From: Oscarella lobularis
Lineage: Eukaryota; Porifera; Homoscleromorpha; Homosclerophorida; Oscarellidae
Length of the DNA: 64,000 nt
Assembly (NCBI RefSeq): GCF_947507565.1
Contig: NC_089182.1
Location: 2,232,001-2,296,000 of the forward strand
Direction: 5' to 3'
Positions 1 to 13,500 of this stretch are shown in pieces (the first letter of the stretch is position 1; the number at the start of each line of letters is the position of its first letter). The notes under the pieces were generated by a model. It saw only the letters and a list, made by a program, of their open reading frames with translations. It did not search any database and was not told the DNA's origin. The position numbers were made by a program, and so were the translations under genes.

Positions 1-278
1 AGAATTGGCCGCAAAGGGCATTGGGAGTCTACTCTAAAGACATTTTATCGCTCTTTGGAGGCAAAAAGCGAACGGATGCGTAGTAACGACAATAAGCTTG
101 GTCAGCAAAATCTAGGTGATACATGCCGCCTCTATAACGTACGGGCATCACGGAACGTGCGCTACACTTAGTGGGATGCGTGTGTACTAGCTACGAGTAG
201 TAAAACGCTGTATTCAGCCACTTAAGTATTGTATGGTGTCTGCCTGTGTTAAGTATATAGAGAATTTCAAATTTTCAC

Positions 279-1370
279 CTTCTGACGACACTTGTTGAGC
301 AGGCACTTGGCCGTGGTCCTGTTTTTGTTCGCCATCTGGTTCCAATGTCAAGATTTCATTGGCGTTTCGTACTTTACCCGAATGAAGACGCTTTTCATTG
401 TTGGACTTTGGGAAAAAAACGATTCGTTTATGAAGAACTCTGTCCTCCCCCCTCTTCGCTCACTTTCGCATACTGCATCATATCCAAACACTCTTTCATT
501 GTATCGATCATACCCTAGAGACAACTTAGGTTCTCTTTCTCTCTGGAAACCAATAGACAGACCTGTGACGTTTCACTGAATATTTGGACACGCTGTCCAG
601 GGGAAATTAATTAATAAACAGAGATAGAATTTCTAGAACTTGCTCTACAAATCGCTCCCTTACGTCTCCAAGCTCGGCGCCCATTCGACCGATTCTCGCT
701 TGCAGCTTCGCAATTTGTTCAACGAGAAGCTTGTGATAGCCCGTCGCTTCGAGAAGTCGTCGCTCGACGTCGATCGGCGATACAGCGTCCATCGAATGAG
801 GGCTCGCCGCACTCGCTCTCTAAAGACAAAAGAATCGCTTTTCAATGCTCAATGACGAAGACGGGGGGCGAAGGCGCGCATACTTCGAACGGCTGGGCGT
901 GATGAGAAATCGCCTCCTCGAGCGAAGCGATCCATTCGTCTCTTTCCTGAGTGTCTCGCGCTGCGTCGTAAAATCATAGAATGCGTGCTGTAGCACCAAT
1001 TCCGGCGCTGACCTTGGAAGTGGAACGTCTTGTGGTCGCAACTGATCGTGAACGTGCTGTCGTCTTCGTCGTCGATTCCGATAATGGCTCCCTAGAGCGT
1101 AGGGATCGATTATCTGCTTCTCTCGGTCTCGATTCCGAGGGTTTACTCGAAGTCTCAAGCAGCCTCGTCTTGATCCTTTCATCATCTTCTCTTTGGACTG
1201 TACGAGAGGAGGAGATCGATGGACGTGTGAGCTCGACTGTCTCATGATCTCACCGTATAGTAGGACAGGAGGCCGGAATCGCGATCGAGAACGAACCAAC
1301 GGTACTGCCAGCCTTGTACGACGTTGGTCCACTTCGATAAAGGCCCTTCGAGGCCTTGATTCGACGTCAT
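279..1370 (-). CDS. ORP9/ORP11-type oxysterol-binding protein, N-terminal PH part (partial)
   Basis: The start ATG at 1370 opens a PH domain that closely resembles those of ORP9/OSBPL9 and ORP11/OSBPL11. Visible landmarks are [53 protein letters not shown] and TFHFQ, and the exons join cleanly at GT-AG introns (for example donor at 1253). A short helical stretch follows (about 664-800, ELGD at its end). A possible further in-phase exon lies at 405-279. In the family this PH domain targets phosphoinositide-containing Golgi or contact-site membranes, and a C-terminal ORD transfers lipid. No ORD is visible here, so the gene probably continues left of the window. If the donor at 663 is not used, the frame stops at 607 and the product would be a PH-only short form. 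The PH part is firm; the exon at 279-405 is tentative. Confidence 0.7.
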
Positions 1371-1454
1371 TACGGCTTACAGTGTTGTCCGATTTTACGC
1401 GTGTTTGCGCTTACTGCGCCGCGTAGTGCGCACCTCAAGTGCGGAAGTAGCAAA

Positions 1455-1488
1455 TCATATATATATACTGTATATATACGTATATATC
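1455..1488. repeat. AT dinucleotide-rich spacer
   Basis: A run of alternating AT with short interruptions (ATATATATATACTGTATATA and its continuation) lies between the ORP start at 1370 and the stop of the cadherin gene at 1532. It is simple-sequence spacer; a role in 3' end formation or as promoter for the ORP gene cannot be judged. Confidence 0.6.
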
Positions 1489-1531
1489 CAAACTTAATTA
1501 TTGACGCAAATTATTTCGAATGTATCTCATC

Positions 1532-4500
1532 CTAATACTGGCTGTCATCATACAGAGCAGAAGCTAACTGCTTCTTCTCTTGTCGCTTTCGCCGTGCGGC
1601 TTCAGTGGCAAACTTTGACGAGCCTCTTGCAGATTCTTGCAATTCCGACCCAAAGTACCTTTTGTAGTAGTCATCACTTTCCAAATCAGGCAGATCAACC
1701 TTGTCTGGTTGAAAGAACGTGACCTTTCGTCTGAGATCACCGGTACGAGGATGCTCATCCAAAAGTGACTCCGTGGAATGATTCACGGGCTTGAGCTGCG
1801 AGAAACGATTTAACGCCTCGGCAGAGAGCGACGCTTGAGCGCTGCTTCCATACTGCTGCAAAAAAAGAATCAAAATCAGTGCACGCGTATTCAAAATGGG
1901 GAAACGCGTACCGAATCTCCGTGCTTGCCTGGTTCCGGGTGAGGAGCCCAAGTGGACATGTGACCCGCGTCGTACGTCGGATCCCACCAGGGCGTGCGGA
2001 AAGTGCGGCCCATTATAGGATCCGCTCCCACCATGTGTTTCAATTCCATTTCGTTTGTAACTCCTACATCATTGTACACATAAATTGCATTTGGTAATAT
2101 ACTGTGGGTTCTCTCTCCTTACCTCCTTTCGCCGCATCAGCCAAATCCGCTTCGTGCATCGATGCTCGAGTGCTCGGAGTGCTTCCCGGAGTGACAAGTG
2201 ATTTGCTCTGCTGCTGACGTCGCCTAAAGACAAATCGTGACTTCCCTACTAGATTCATTTATATTATCAGATCTCACCTTGAACGTTTGCTCCTCTTGCC
2301 GCCACGCTTCCAAAGGCAGCAAATGCAAAGGAGTAAAACGGCAAAAACAACCACGCCAGATACTGTACCAATTATTGCCAAACCAGTAGAAGTTTCAAAA
2401 AAGTTCTCCTTTGGCGGTTGGAACTGAGTAACGTTGACTACGTCGTAATGGAAATCCTGGGAAATTTCCGTTTTCAGCTGTAGAATAAGCGGCACGACTT
2501 GAGAAGAGATAAAAATACTTCTCTTCTCCGCGTCTGCCTTCGATATCGTGTGGTCGGCATTCGCAGCAATATCGACGACGTAAAAAACGAGCTTCACCGT
2601 AACTTCGTCGTCGCCACTACGCCGCACAGACTTGAACAGAGTTTCCTCGTGAACTTTCGCCGTTCCTCCAGATGCCGTTCCCAGCGCCGCCAGCAGATCG
2701 CTCGACGACGAATTATATCGCTCTCGAGTCAAATGATCCAAAAAGACGACGACGAGATGATCGCCCGAATAGACGTCCACGTAAATCGTCGTATTGGCCG
2801 AAGCCACCGAATTGGGATCGCGATCTCTTGCTTGCACGACCAACGAATATTTTCCGGGCGTCGGCTGCGGCGCATTAAAAAAGAACTCGCCGTCACTTTT
2901 AACGCTCGAAAAATCCCTCGCCGTCGAGCGAACGTCGTCGCGAGCGACATCGTAGACGACTTCGCCGTTCGTGCCGCTGTCCGCGTCCGTCGCCTTCACG
3001 ACGAACAGCGTATCGAAGAAATTCGTCTCGGCCGAGTAGACTTCGCACGCGTACGCCGACGACGCGAACACGGGCGCGTTGTCGTTCGCGTCGGTCACGC
3101 GAACGGTGACGAGCAATCGATCGCGACGCGGTGGAATCCACTTCTCGGCGGGCACGGTGACGACAACGTAGAGCTTGCCCTCGCGATAGCGCTCGTAGTC
3201 GACCGTTTCCTTTACGGTCAATAGAGCGTTGGAGTCGACGTCAAACAAGCGGGCAAAGTTCGCCTGTCCAGGAAACGCTTCAATCGAGTACGAGCAATTC
3301 CATTCCCGGCATTTTTGTTTGCTCGCACAACTACCGTCGCGATTGTAGTCTGGCACCTCCGCTTCGTACGCCTTCAAAACCCGCGGCAATTTCGCGTCTT
3401 CGGCGATGGTTACATTCGACAGGTCGGATCCGACGAATACCGGCGGACACAGCTCCAGCTCGACAGTGACGACGACGCGAGCCGTGTCGTCGAGCGGCGG
3501 AACGCCGTCGTCGACGACAACGGCGACGAAATCGTAGACATAGATCGGCCGGGGCACCGATTCGTAGCCGATCGTCGTTCGAATAATTCCCGACGTCTCG
3601 TTCACTTCAAATGCTCGAGAATCGTTGCCGCGAAGAGAATAACGAAGCATCTGATCTCGACGACGATTCGGAATGCGATTGTCCTCGTCGAATGCGATCA
3701 AATCGAGAATCGGCGTGCCGTTCGAAAATCCGTACGGCGCCGAAATGTTGTACGTCGACTGAGAAAATTTCGGAGCGAATTCGTTTGGATCGGGATGTTG
3801 AACGACAGTGATGACGACGTCGACAAAGTCCTGCCGATTCGTGTCGTCGATGACTCGTACTGTGACGACGAGGACGGTGACGTGAATCGGAGGAACGGAG
3901 TGGGCGCTCAGCAATCCCGTATCGGGAACGATGCTCATATAAGCCGTTCCGTTGCCGCTGACTATATTGTAGGTGAGTTTGTCGCCGTCTTTATCGGTGG
4001 CGGACACGTCGATGATGCGCTGCGGAAAGGAGGCGTTCGTTATGAGCATTCCCTTGTATGGTAGATTTGGGTCAAAACGAGGTGGGTCTTCGACGTTGAG
4101 GACGTCGACGTTCACAGTTACCTTAGCAGGGAATATGCCGCCGTCTGATGCGCGGACGGCAAGTGAATAGGAGGTCCTTTTCGCGTAGTCGAGAGTATTC
4201 ACCAAAGTTATATCACCGGAATTCCAATCAATACTGAATGTTCTGCCATCGTTTCCTCCGTCAAACTCGTATGAAATGGTAGACAAGCCATCGGGATCGT
4301 ACGCTTGCACGTGAGTGACGACGTGGTCCACCGGAGCGCTTTCGCTCAAACTAATGCGATAGTCGGAATGCAGGAACCGAGGCGGGTTATCGTTCACGTT
4401 CACAACTTCGATTTCCTGAACGGCAATTGCTTCCCGATTCGGCCACGCCGTTTCTCTAGCAACGACGGTCAAAAAATAGCGCGTTTGGGTTTCATAATCA

Positions 4501-7500
4501 AGAGATTTTTCCAGACGAATGAGTCCGGAATTACTGCCAATAGAGAATGTCGAACCGACGTTTCCACCTTGAATCCTATATGTTACTTGACTGTTGACGG
4601 CATCATCCTTGTCCTCTGCCGTCAAGGATGCAACAGACACATCCGTTCTCGAATCTTCGCTAATGCTTGCTACAGAAGGAGATTGAAACTGGGGTCCATT
4701 ATCATTCACGTCTGATACCGTTACGTCCAATAGGGCGGTAGCACTCTTCCGTACGATACTATCGTCGGCAGCCGTCACAGTCACGCTATAAGAATCTTTC
4801 GTCTCCCGATCCAAAGCCTTTACCAGCCAAACCGTACCGCCAACCGAATCAATTGCAAACGAGCCGTCCCCATTGCCGGCAGTCAGTTCGTACGTCACAC
4901 GACCCTGTCGACCGCCGTCGCGGTCCGTCGCACTAAACGTTGCCAAAAGCGAGCCAATAGCCAAATCTTCGGGCACGGTTTCCGTAATTGTCGACTTGAC
5001 AAATCTCGGCGCGTGTTCGTTCACGGGAAGAACGTGAACAACGACGGATGCGTTGGAAAAATGAAGAGCGGTATCGATGCAACTGATCGACAAGACGAAA
5101 TGCGATCGATCTTCGTAGTCGAGCTGACTCGTAGTCTCAATCACACCCGAAGAATTCAATAGAAAATCTCCTTTGGGGTCGCCGTCGTCGATACTATAGC
5201 GAAGCAATCCGCTGTCAGACGAGTCGGCATCGGTGCAAGCGACTCGGCCCACGACCGCCCCCGCCGTCGTATTTTCCGTCACGTTGACGACGTACAAAGC
5301 CGAATTAAATACCGGAGCGTTGTCGTTCACGTCGCCGATTCGAATGACGACGGACGCGTCGGCGGATCGTCGAAGCGCCGCTTCTTCGTCGTTGTCGACC
5401 GCTTCGACTGTCAAACTGTATTGCGCTTTCGTCTCCCGATCGACGGCGTTTCGAAGCCAAACTCCGCCCGAATATGAATTGATCGCGAACGCGTCGCCGT
5501 CGTTGCCGTCGATTATGTCGTAGGTAACCTCGCCTTGTTTGCCGCCATCTGGATCGACGGCCGAAACGAAGGTGACGTACGTTCCGACGGGACGATTTTC
5601 CGCTATTGTCGTGTTGTACATCTTCGACGAAAACATCGGCGCGAATTCGTTGACGGGAAGAATGTCGATTATAACGGTAGCGACGTCGCTTCGATGAAGA
5701 GAATCGAAGCAGATAACGGTCAACGTAAAAGAGTCGATACTTTCGTAGTCGAGCAGACGATTCGTCCTAATCGTTCCGTTGAGATCGACAGCAAAGCTTC
5801 CGTTCGCATTGCCGCCTCCGACGACAAAACGAACGCCGTGGTCGTCCTCGTCCGTGCACGTCATCCGAGCAACCGACGATCCATTCGGCGCATTTTCCGA
5901 CACGTTGACGCGCGAGAGCGACGGCAGCAAAATCGGCGCATTATCGTTCGCGTCGAGAATTCGTATCGCAACGCGAATCGACGCCACTCTCCGAACGACG
6001 CCGTCGTCCGAAGCGACGACGGTCAAATTATACGCGGCGACGTTCTCGCGATCGAGCGCCACGCGAACCCAAAGTAGCCCCGTTCGCCTCTCGATCCCAA
6101 AAGTCCTCGCCTCGTTTCCCGACGTGATGTTATACGAAACGACGCCGTGCCGACCGCGATCCGCATCGATCGCCGTCAATCGCGCTACGTATCGTCCGAC
6201 GGCGACGTCCTCGCGCACGTTCACTTCGACAAACGATCCGTTTACGAACGCGGGACCGAAATCGTTGACGGGAAGTATCGCCACGGCTATCGAAGCGGAC
6301 GCATCGTGACCGACCGCATCCCGGCAGACGACGGGCAGAAGATAACTCGTCGTTTTTTCGAAATCCAACGAAGCGGCAACGCGAACGACTCCGGAACGAT
6401 CGATGATAAAATCCTTGACTTCGTCGTCGATGACGAGCGTCAATTTGCCGTCGTCGAGCGAATCCTTGTCCGTGCAAGTGACTTCGGTTACGACGGTGCC
6501 AGGCGTCGCCGTCTCGCGGACGGCGGCGGCGTAGACGGCGGGTTCGAAAATCGGATCGTTGTCGTTTACGTCGTCGAGTTCGACGACGAGCGACGCGAGC
6601 GAGGTTTTTCGCGACTGAGTGCCCTTGTCGCGCGCTTCGACGGCAAGCACGTGCGTCGCCGTTTGCTCGCGATCCAACAGTTTCGCCACCTGCACGACGC
6701 CGGATCGAACGTCGACGTGAAAATACGGCACGCTAGCGCTTTCCACGTCGCCGATCAAGACGAGACGAAACTCGACGTCGCCGGCGGCGTTCGCGTCCTC
6801 GTCGGTTGCGTTCAGTTCGACGAGAAACGTGCCGACGGACGCGTTTTCCGCGACGTGGACGATGTAGCTCGCTTTGTCGAAGACGGGTCGATGAGCGTTG
6901 ATCTCGACTTCGCACTTGAGTCCGGTCCAACCGGGCGACGTCGAACAGTCGCAGCCCGAGATCCGATTGCAGAAAGCGCCGTTTTGGCAACCGCAAGTGA
7001 AAGAGCAATCGAGACCGAATTTTCCCCTGTCGCAAGGCGTGCACGTCGTCGCGTCAGTCAAAACGTAGCCGACGTTGCAGGAGCAGACTGACGTGCCGTT
7101 CACGACGGCGCAGAGTTGACTGCAACCATCGTTGTGGCAAGGCGTTTCAACTAAAAAAAAGATTAAATCGTGAACAGACAGGGAAAAGCAATAGTTTTCA
7201 CCTCGGCAATCTCGTCCATTCGACTCGAGGCTGTAACCCGGGAAACAGCCGCAAGAATATGACCCGTTCGTATTATCACAAGTCTGCCGGCAATCGACGC
7301 CTCGTTCGCATTCGTTTATATCTAGAAATACCCAAAGGATCTCCCACCAGAATGTAGACGAAACTGCAGACGTACCTAAACACGATTTGCCGTCGTTGTC
7401 GTCCAATTCATATCCACTTCGACAAGAACAGGAATAATTGCCGGCCGTGTTGATGCACACCTGCTGGCAGTCACTACTCCCTTCCAAACACTCGTCGATA

Positions 7501-10500
7501 TCTACGCGAGACGACGACGTGAGAACAAAAAAATCGGTGGTCATTCAATCACCGTACCCAAACACTTGAGACCCTCGCTCCTGTATCCGTTCGGGCACGG
7601 ATCGCACGAAAATCCCGATTCCGGTGCCGCCTTGTCGCGACAGCCGCCCAAACACGGATCGTCGGCGCATCCGTCGCGATCCTCGTCGCATCGAACGCCG
7701 TCGTACGCGTCCGAACAGACGCACGGGAGAAAGAGCGTGCGAGTGGCGTCGTACGCCTCGTCGTCGCCGCCGAAATCACACGTTCCGTTGTTCGCGCAGT
7801 CGCATACTCGCACGTACGGCCAATACTCGGTCGACGCGCCGTCGGCGGTCGTCGCGATGATCTGAAATTGCCACGGGACCGCTTGTCGTATCGATGCCGG
7901 CGGCTCCCATTTGACGCTGCCGTTCGAATCGACGAACAATCCCGCGACGGGTTCGAGCAAGTTGTACGATACTCCGTCGGCGCTGCTTAGTTGGAATTCG
8001 ATTGACTGGCTCACCGTCACGTTTATCACTGACGGTCCTTTGACAGTCGGAGCGACTTTGCCTGAATAGAAATAGAAGAACTCAAATTGAGACAGGAGAG
8101 AGTTCTTCTTTCGTACGTACGTACCTAGTTCCTTTTTGTCCTCGGCAAATTGTCTTTCTGATTGCCGAGTTGCCGCGGCAAACGACGTGCTGCCCGTTCT
8201 GGCTGCGTCGTAGAAGCAGGCTCTGTCTCCGCCGCAGAGAGCTTCCACTTCGGCTAGAAAAGACGAATTGGCTATGACCGGTTGGCTGAAGTCGGGAAGA
8301 AACGTCGGATCGTTGTACGAGCTCGCGTTGAATCCAGGACGATAAGTAAAGAGAGACTCTTCCTCGCGTATTTTCCCTACAGAAAACAAAGCAACCGTTA
8401 CACATAAATAACGTCACAAATTTGCAGTATCTTACATTTTTCTCCGAACCAATAGAAATACTGTTCTTCCGTGAGATTTCTCGGCAGTATCGTTCCGTTG
8501 GGAATCAGAAAATCGTCCTCTATGTCGCCGTTGAACAATCCCAACAGCCCTCGCGTCCGATTGTAAAAGCGTCGCGGCACGGAAACGAACGTCGACGCCG
8601 CATTTCCGTCTTCGTTCGGAAGAAAGGCGACGCGAAGTCCGCTGGCAAAATTCACAAACAACGAGCCATTATAAGACGCCTCCAACGTCGCCGTCCCGTT
8701 AAACGTTCTCCCTTCGCCGACGGCCCAATCGCCGACGAACGTCTCGTTGCCGTCGACGTAGACGAGCAATTTGGTCGAACTGCCGAGCTCAACTTGAACC
8801 GTCGCCGAGCCCACCTGCTTCACGACGACGGCGGTGAAGACCGTCGCTCGAGCGCCGTTCGGTGCCGGCGCCGTTCGCGCTTGAATGTGAACGACGTCAT
8901 CGTTGCCGTCGTCGTCGCTGACGATGAGTAGATGATATTCGCCGAGACCGTTGAACGTGTAGTCGTTGCCGTCCAGCGTTTGCAAGTGCGGATCGCCGAA
9001 GATAAAGGCTATAAAGGTGAAAAAAAGAAATATTGTGAAATACGCTGAGTATTACCGATTGTACCTCCTTCCGGTGCAACGTAGTGTTCGCACGTAAGTT
9101 GGGGTCGTTTCTCCCTAAATAGATGACACAATGTCGAGTCACGACAACACCACTGTTCCGGTTGAAGATCGTCTTGGACGTAGAGGCGACTTTCGAAGAA
9201 GGCGTTGCGTCGGCTAAGACGACTCAGCCCCGAGAGTATACTATCGAAGACGAGACCGCCGAGCTCGTAGCAACAAGTCACTTCTCTATACTCGACGTCT
9301 GGAAAACTCAAATAAGCGCAAAAGATATTGCCGTCCCTGTGACGAAATCTAAACCGTGCGTCGAATATCGCTTGAAAAAATGTGCACGGACACGACGGAA
9401 GAGACGGCTCGAGCTCAAGTTCCAAGGGCAAGGAGGCTCCGGACACGGATATGGATATCGACGGCAGTGGTAGTACTTCGTCCTTATACCAGGCTAAACA
9501 TTCGCGATTGCCGACGACGACGGCGGCGGCGTCGGAGTCGACTCGAAACACGTACTTGCCGCGAACGTTCGGAACGTTGCCGAGCGTCGCGTCGATGTCG
9601 AAGACGGCGTCCGTCGTCGATGCTTCGTGATTGTAGTACGAGCGATAGTTGCCGGCGTTGTAGCCGACGACGACCGATTTTGAATGCCGATGGCTTGGCC
9701 ATTGGATCCCGTTCGACGGGTAGAGAAAGATGACGTACGATCTGACCGAATCGGTGACGAGGACGGCTTGAAAAGTGGCTTTCTGTAAGAAAACGGGCAA
9801 CGTCAAAAAAAACTATTGATTGATTGATTGATTTCTTTTTTTTATAGCGTACTTCTTCGTCTTGAAACTTGTCTCCTGTGAAGGGCGGAACGTTGCGCCA
9901 GGTGACTATCAGTGCCCAAGTGGCGGAAAATGGCCCGTCGGCGCGCGCGGAGCTATTTGTCACGTCGTCGCTAATTCTATCGAGAATAGCGACTTCGGTA
10001 GAATTGTCTCGCTTTCGGTCGTAATCCTGATAGTAGATGCCAGTGTCGTTGAAAAGACTTGAGTTGAGAGACGCTGACGTGTCGATATCTGTCCAAAAGG
10101 GAGCGATCAGAGGACGGGGAACCCAGGGAAAAGTCCTCGGGCTATAGGAGTTGAATCCTGCGCCAAACGAAATTAGACCATTCGTACCAATCTAAAAAAA
10201 AAGGAGAACATCGATCGTTATTTAATCAGAAAGACGTTGATGAATCGTACGCGAAGGCTGTGCCAAATCCTGTCGAAAAATAAGAATCCCAAGTGATCGT
10301 TGGCGTAGATGGGAGGAGAGAGCAAATCGTCGCCTGGCTCCAGCTTCTGATCGCCGAAATAAGTTCCGTAAGGATAGAGTCGAGCGTCGACGACTGGCGT
10401 AGGACTCGGACTGGGAAAATAATGCGACGTTGTCGTCATCGTCGTCATCAAAACGGACGAAAACACAGAGGACGACGAATAAACGCCGACAATAACTGTA

Positions 10501-13500
10501 GTAGAAGTCCGTAGAGAAGCCGAAGACGAACGAAGCAAAGTGGCGACTGAGATCTCGTCGGTTGATGACGAGAACAACGGTATATCAAAATTTGAAGTCG
10601 ATCTCGGCGACGACGGTGTTGAAACGATGAGCTCAGACAATGGTGCTGAAATAGCCGCTGAGAGGATAAGTCGACTGCTCGATTGCGCAGCAGTGGAGAC
10701 TAGTTCGGTGAAAGGAGTATCTCCAGGTGCCGTTGAACTTGACAAAATAGCCAAGCGACTACTTGACTCTGGAACGAAGACGGCACTTGCTGAAGAGAAA
10801 GTACTAAACTGGCTGCTTGACTGGGGCACGATAATACTGTCCGACGTCAAAATAGCAGTGGGACGTAGTTTTATGAATGAAGAATCTTGAGTCACTGTCG
10901 AATTAGCGACTGGAGTCACAGCATCAGTACTTCTTGACTGCTGCTCAAAGAAGACGGCACTTGACGATAATAGCAGTGCTGAAGAGAAACTGAATGGACT
11001 GCTTGACAGGGGCACGGCAATACTGACTGACGTCAAAGTAGCTGTAGGCAATAGCTCAATGAATGAAGAATCTTGAGACGCCGTCAAAGTCACACTAGTG
11101 GCAATCGAAACATCGAAAATTGAAGCTGTCGTGTCTGACGCGATTGCGTAACTAGTCGACCGCGCAGCGAAGACGGTACTTGATAATAGCGGTGTTGAAG
11201 AAAAACCAAACTGGCTGCTTGACTGAGGCTCGACGATACTGTCTGATGTCAACGTAGCAGTAGGCAATACCTCGACGAATGAAGAATATCGAAACGCCGT
11301 TGAAGTAGCGGCTGAAGTCACAGCGTCAGCAATTGAAACTGTGCTTGATACGGCTATGTGACTACTTGGCTGCTCAAACAAGACGGCACTTGAAAAGAAA
11401 CTAAACCCGCTGCTTGACCGCGGCACGACGATATTGTCTGACGTCAAAACAGCAGTAGGAAATAGCTCGACGACTGAAGAATTTTGGAGCACCGTCGAAG
11501 TAGCGGATGAAGTTACAACGTCAGCAACAATCGAAACCGATGCTGAAGGAAAGCTGAATTGGCTGCTTGACTGAAGCACGACGATACTGTTTGACGTCAA
11601 AGTAGCAGTAGGCAACATCTCGACGAATGAAGAATCTCGGAGCCCTGTCGTCAAAGCAGCGGCTGGAGTCACAACGTCAGCAATTGAAACTGCACTTGAT
11701 ACGACCAAGTAGCTACTTGACTGTGGAACAAGGACGCCACTTGATAATGGCGGTGCTGAAGAGAAAATAAATTGGCTGCTTGACTGGGGCCCAGCAATAT
11801 TGTCCGACGACAACACAGCAGTAGGAAATAGTTCGATGACTGAAGAATCTCGAGACACCATTGAAGTGGCGGCTGAAGTCACAACATCAGCAATAGAAAC
11901 TGTACTTGATACAGCTACGCGACTAGTTGACTGCTGAAAGACGACGGAACTTGATAATACCGATGCTGAAGGAAAACTGAATTGGCTGCTTGACTGGGGC
12001 CCAGCAATATTGTCTGACGACAACACAGCAGTAGGAAATAGTTCGATGACTGAAGAATCTCGAGACACCGTTGAAGTGGCGGCTGAAGTCACAACGTCAG
12101 CAATTGAAGCTGCACTTGATACGACCAAGTAGCTACTTGACTGTGGAACAAGGACGCCACTTGATAATAGCGGTGCTGAAGAAGAGAAAATAAATTGGCT
12201 GCTTGACTGGGGCCCAGCAATACTGTCCGACGACAACACAGCAGTAGGAAATAGCTCAATGACTGAAGAATCTCGAGACACCGTTGAAGTGGCGGCTGAA
12301 GTCACAACATCAGCAATAGAAACTGTACTTAATACAGCTACGCGACTAGTTGACTGCTGAAAGACGACGGAACTTGATAATACCGATGCTGAAGGAAAAC
12401 TGAATTGGCTGCTTGACTGGGGCCCAGCAATATTGTCTGACGACAACACAGCAGTAGGAAATAGTTCGATGACTGAAGAATCTCGAGACACCGTTGTCGA
12501 AGTAGCGGCTGAAGTCACAACGTCAGCAATTGAAGCTGCACTTGATATGACCAAGTCGCTACTTGACTGTGGAACAAGGACGCCACTTGATAATAGCGGT
12601 GCTGAAGAAGAGAAAATAAATTGGCTGCTTGACTGGGGCCCAGCAATACTGTCTGACGACAGCACAGCAGTAGGCAATACCTCAATGACTGAAGAATCTC
12701 GAGATACTGTCGACGTAGCGCCCGAAGTCACAACGTCAGCAGTAGATCTAGCTAGGCGACTAGTTGACTGCTCAAAGAAGACAGCACTTGAAAATCGGCT
12801 GCTTGACTGCAGCACGACGATGCCCCTGCTGACCTCTGGCGACGCAACCGAAGCTATGGCAACGGAAAGAGAAGAAGTCTCCAATGCCAGCGGAGCACTA
12901 GATGAGATCAACAAGTCACTGCTGGACTCCACAACCGTCGAAGCGCTAACGGGTCCAATCGACGAAACGCCGCTGGCAGAAGAGTACTCCACCGGAACAA
13001 AAACTGCTGTCTGCGTTTGGGAGGACCCCGGAATGCTGCTTGACGTTAAGACGCTCGTTTTGAAGACGCCGCTTATGACATCGATTGAGGAGCTCTTGAA
13101 GCTAACTTGTTCAGTAGAAGAAACGACGTTCGACGAGTCTGCGGTACCGCTGGAGGAAATGTAGGCGGTAAATTGTCGTTCGATTGATGACGTTGAATGG
13201 CGTAAACGACTCGTTGCGGAATCTTGTTCTGTGAAAGTCGAAGACGTCGTTGGCCTCACGTAGCTGCTGTATGCCACGCCACTGCTTCTAACAGATGGCG
13301 TAGAAACGTCGATAACAGACGTCTCTTCAAGTGACGAAGTAGCGCGATCTGCTTCTGCCGAAAGGGGCCGAGAAGGACTCGCTGTTGACACCGGAATAAT
13401 TGATTGGCTTGCACTGTAGCGCTGTTGTACAGACGTTGCACTTATGCTGTAGCTCGAAGTCGCGAGGTCGCTGGCAGCTGGCGTAGAAACAGCAATAGCA

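Noticed and set aside
292-579. Plus-strand open frame of 95 codons
   Set aside because: No domain, biased composition, and it overlaps a candidate exon of the minus-strand ORP gene. It starts inside spacer without splice or promoter support.
2499-7091. Several long plus-strand frames (up to 314 codons) opposite the cadherin repeats
   Set aside because: They are Arg/Asp/Val-rich mirror images of the cadherin codons, which use GAC and CGA heavily. No domain is present in them.
10880-12760. CRISPR-like regular repeats
   Set aside because: The 210-bp units are coding throughout in one frame and contain no short repeat/spacer pattern; this is a eukaryotic mucin domain.
12433-13164. Plus-strand frame of 243 codons opposite the mucin repeats
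   Set aside because: It is the antisense of the Ser/Thr repeats, whose codons give Asp, Glu and Thr on the other strand. It ends where the repeat pattern ends.
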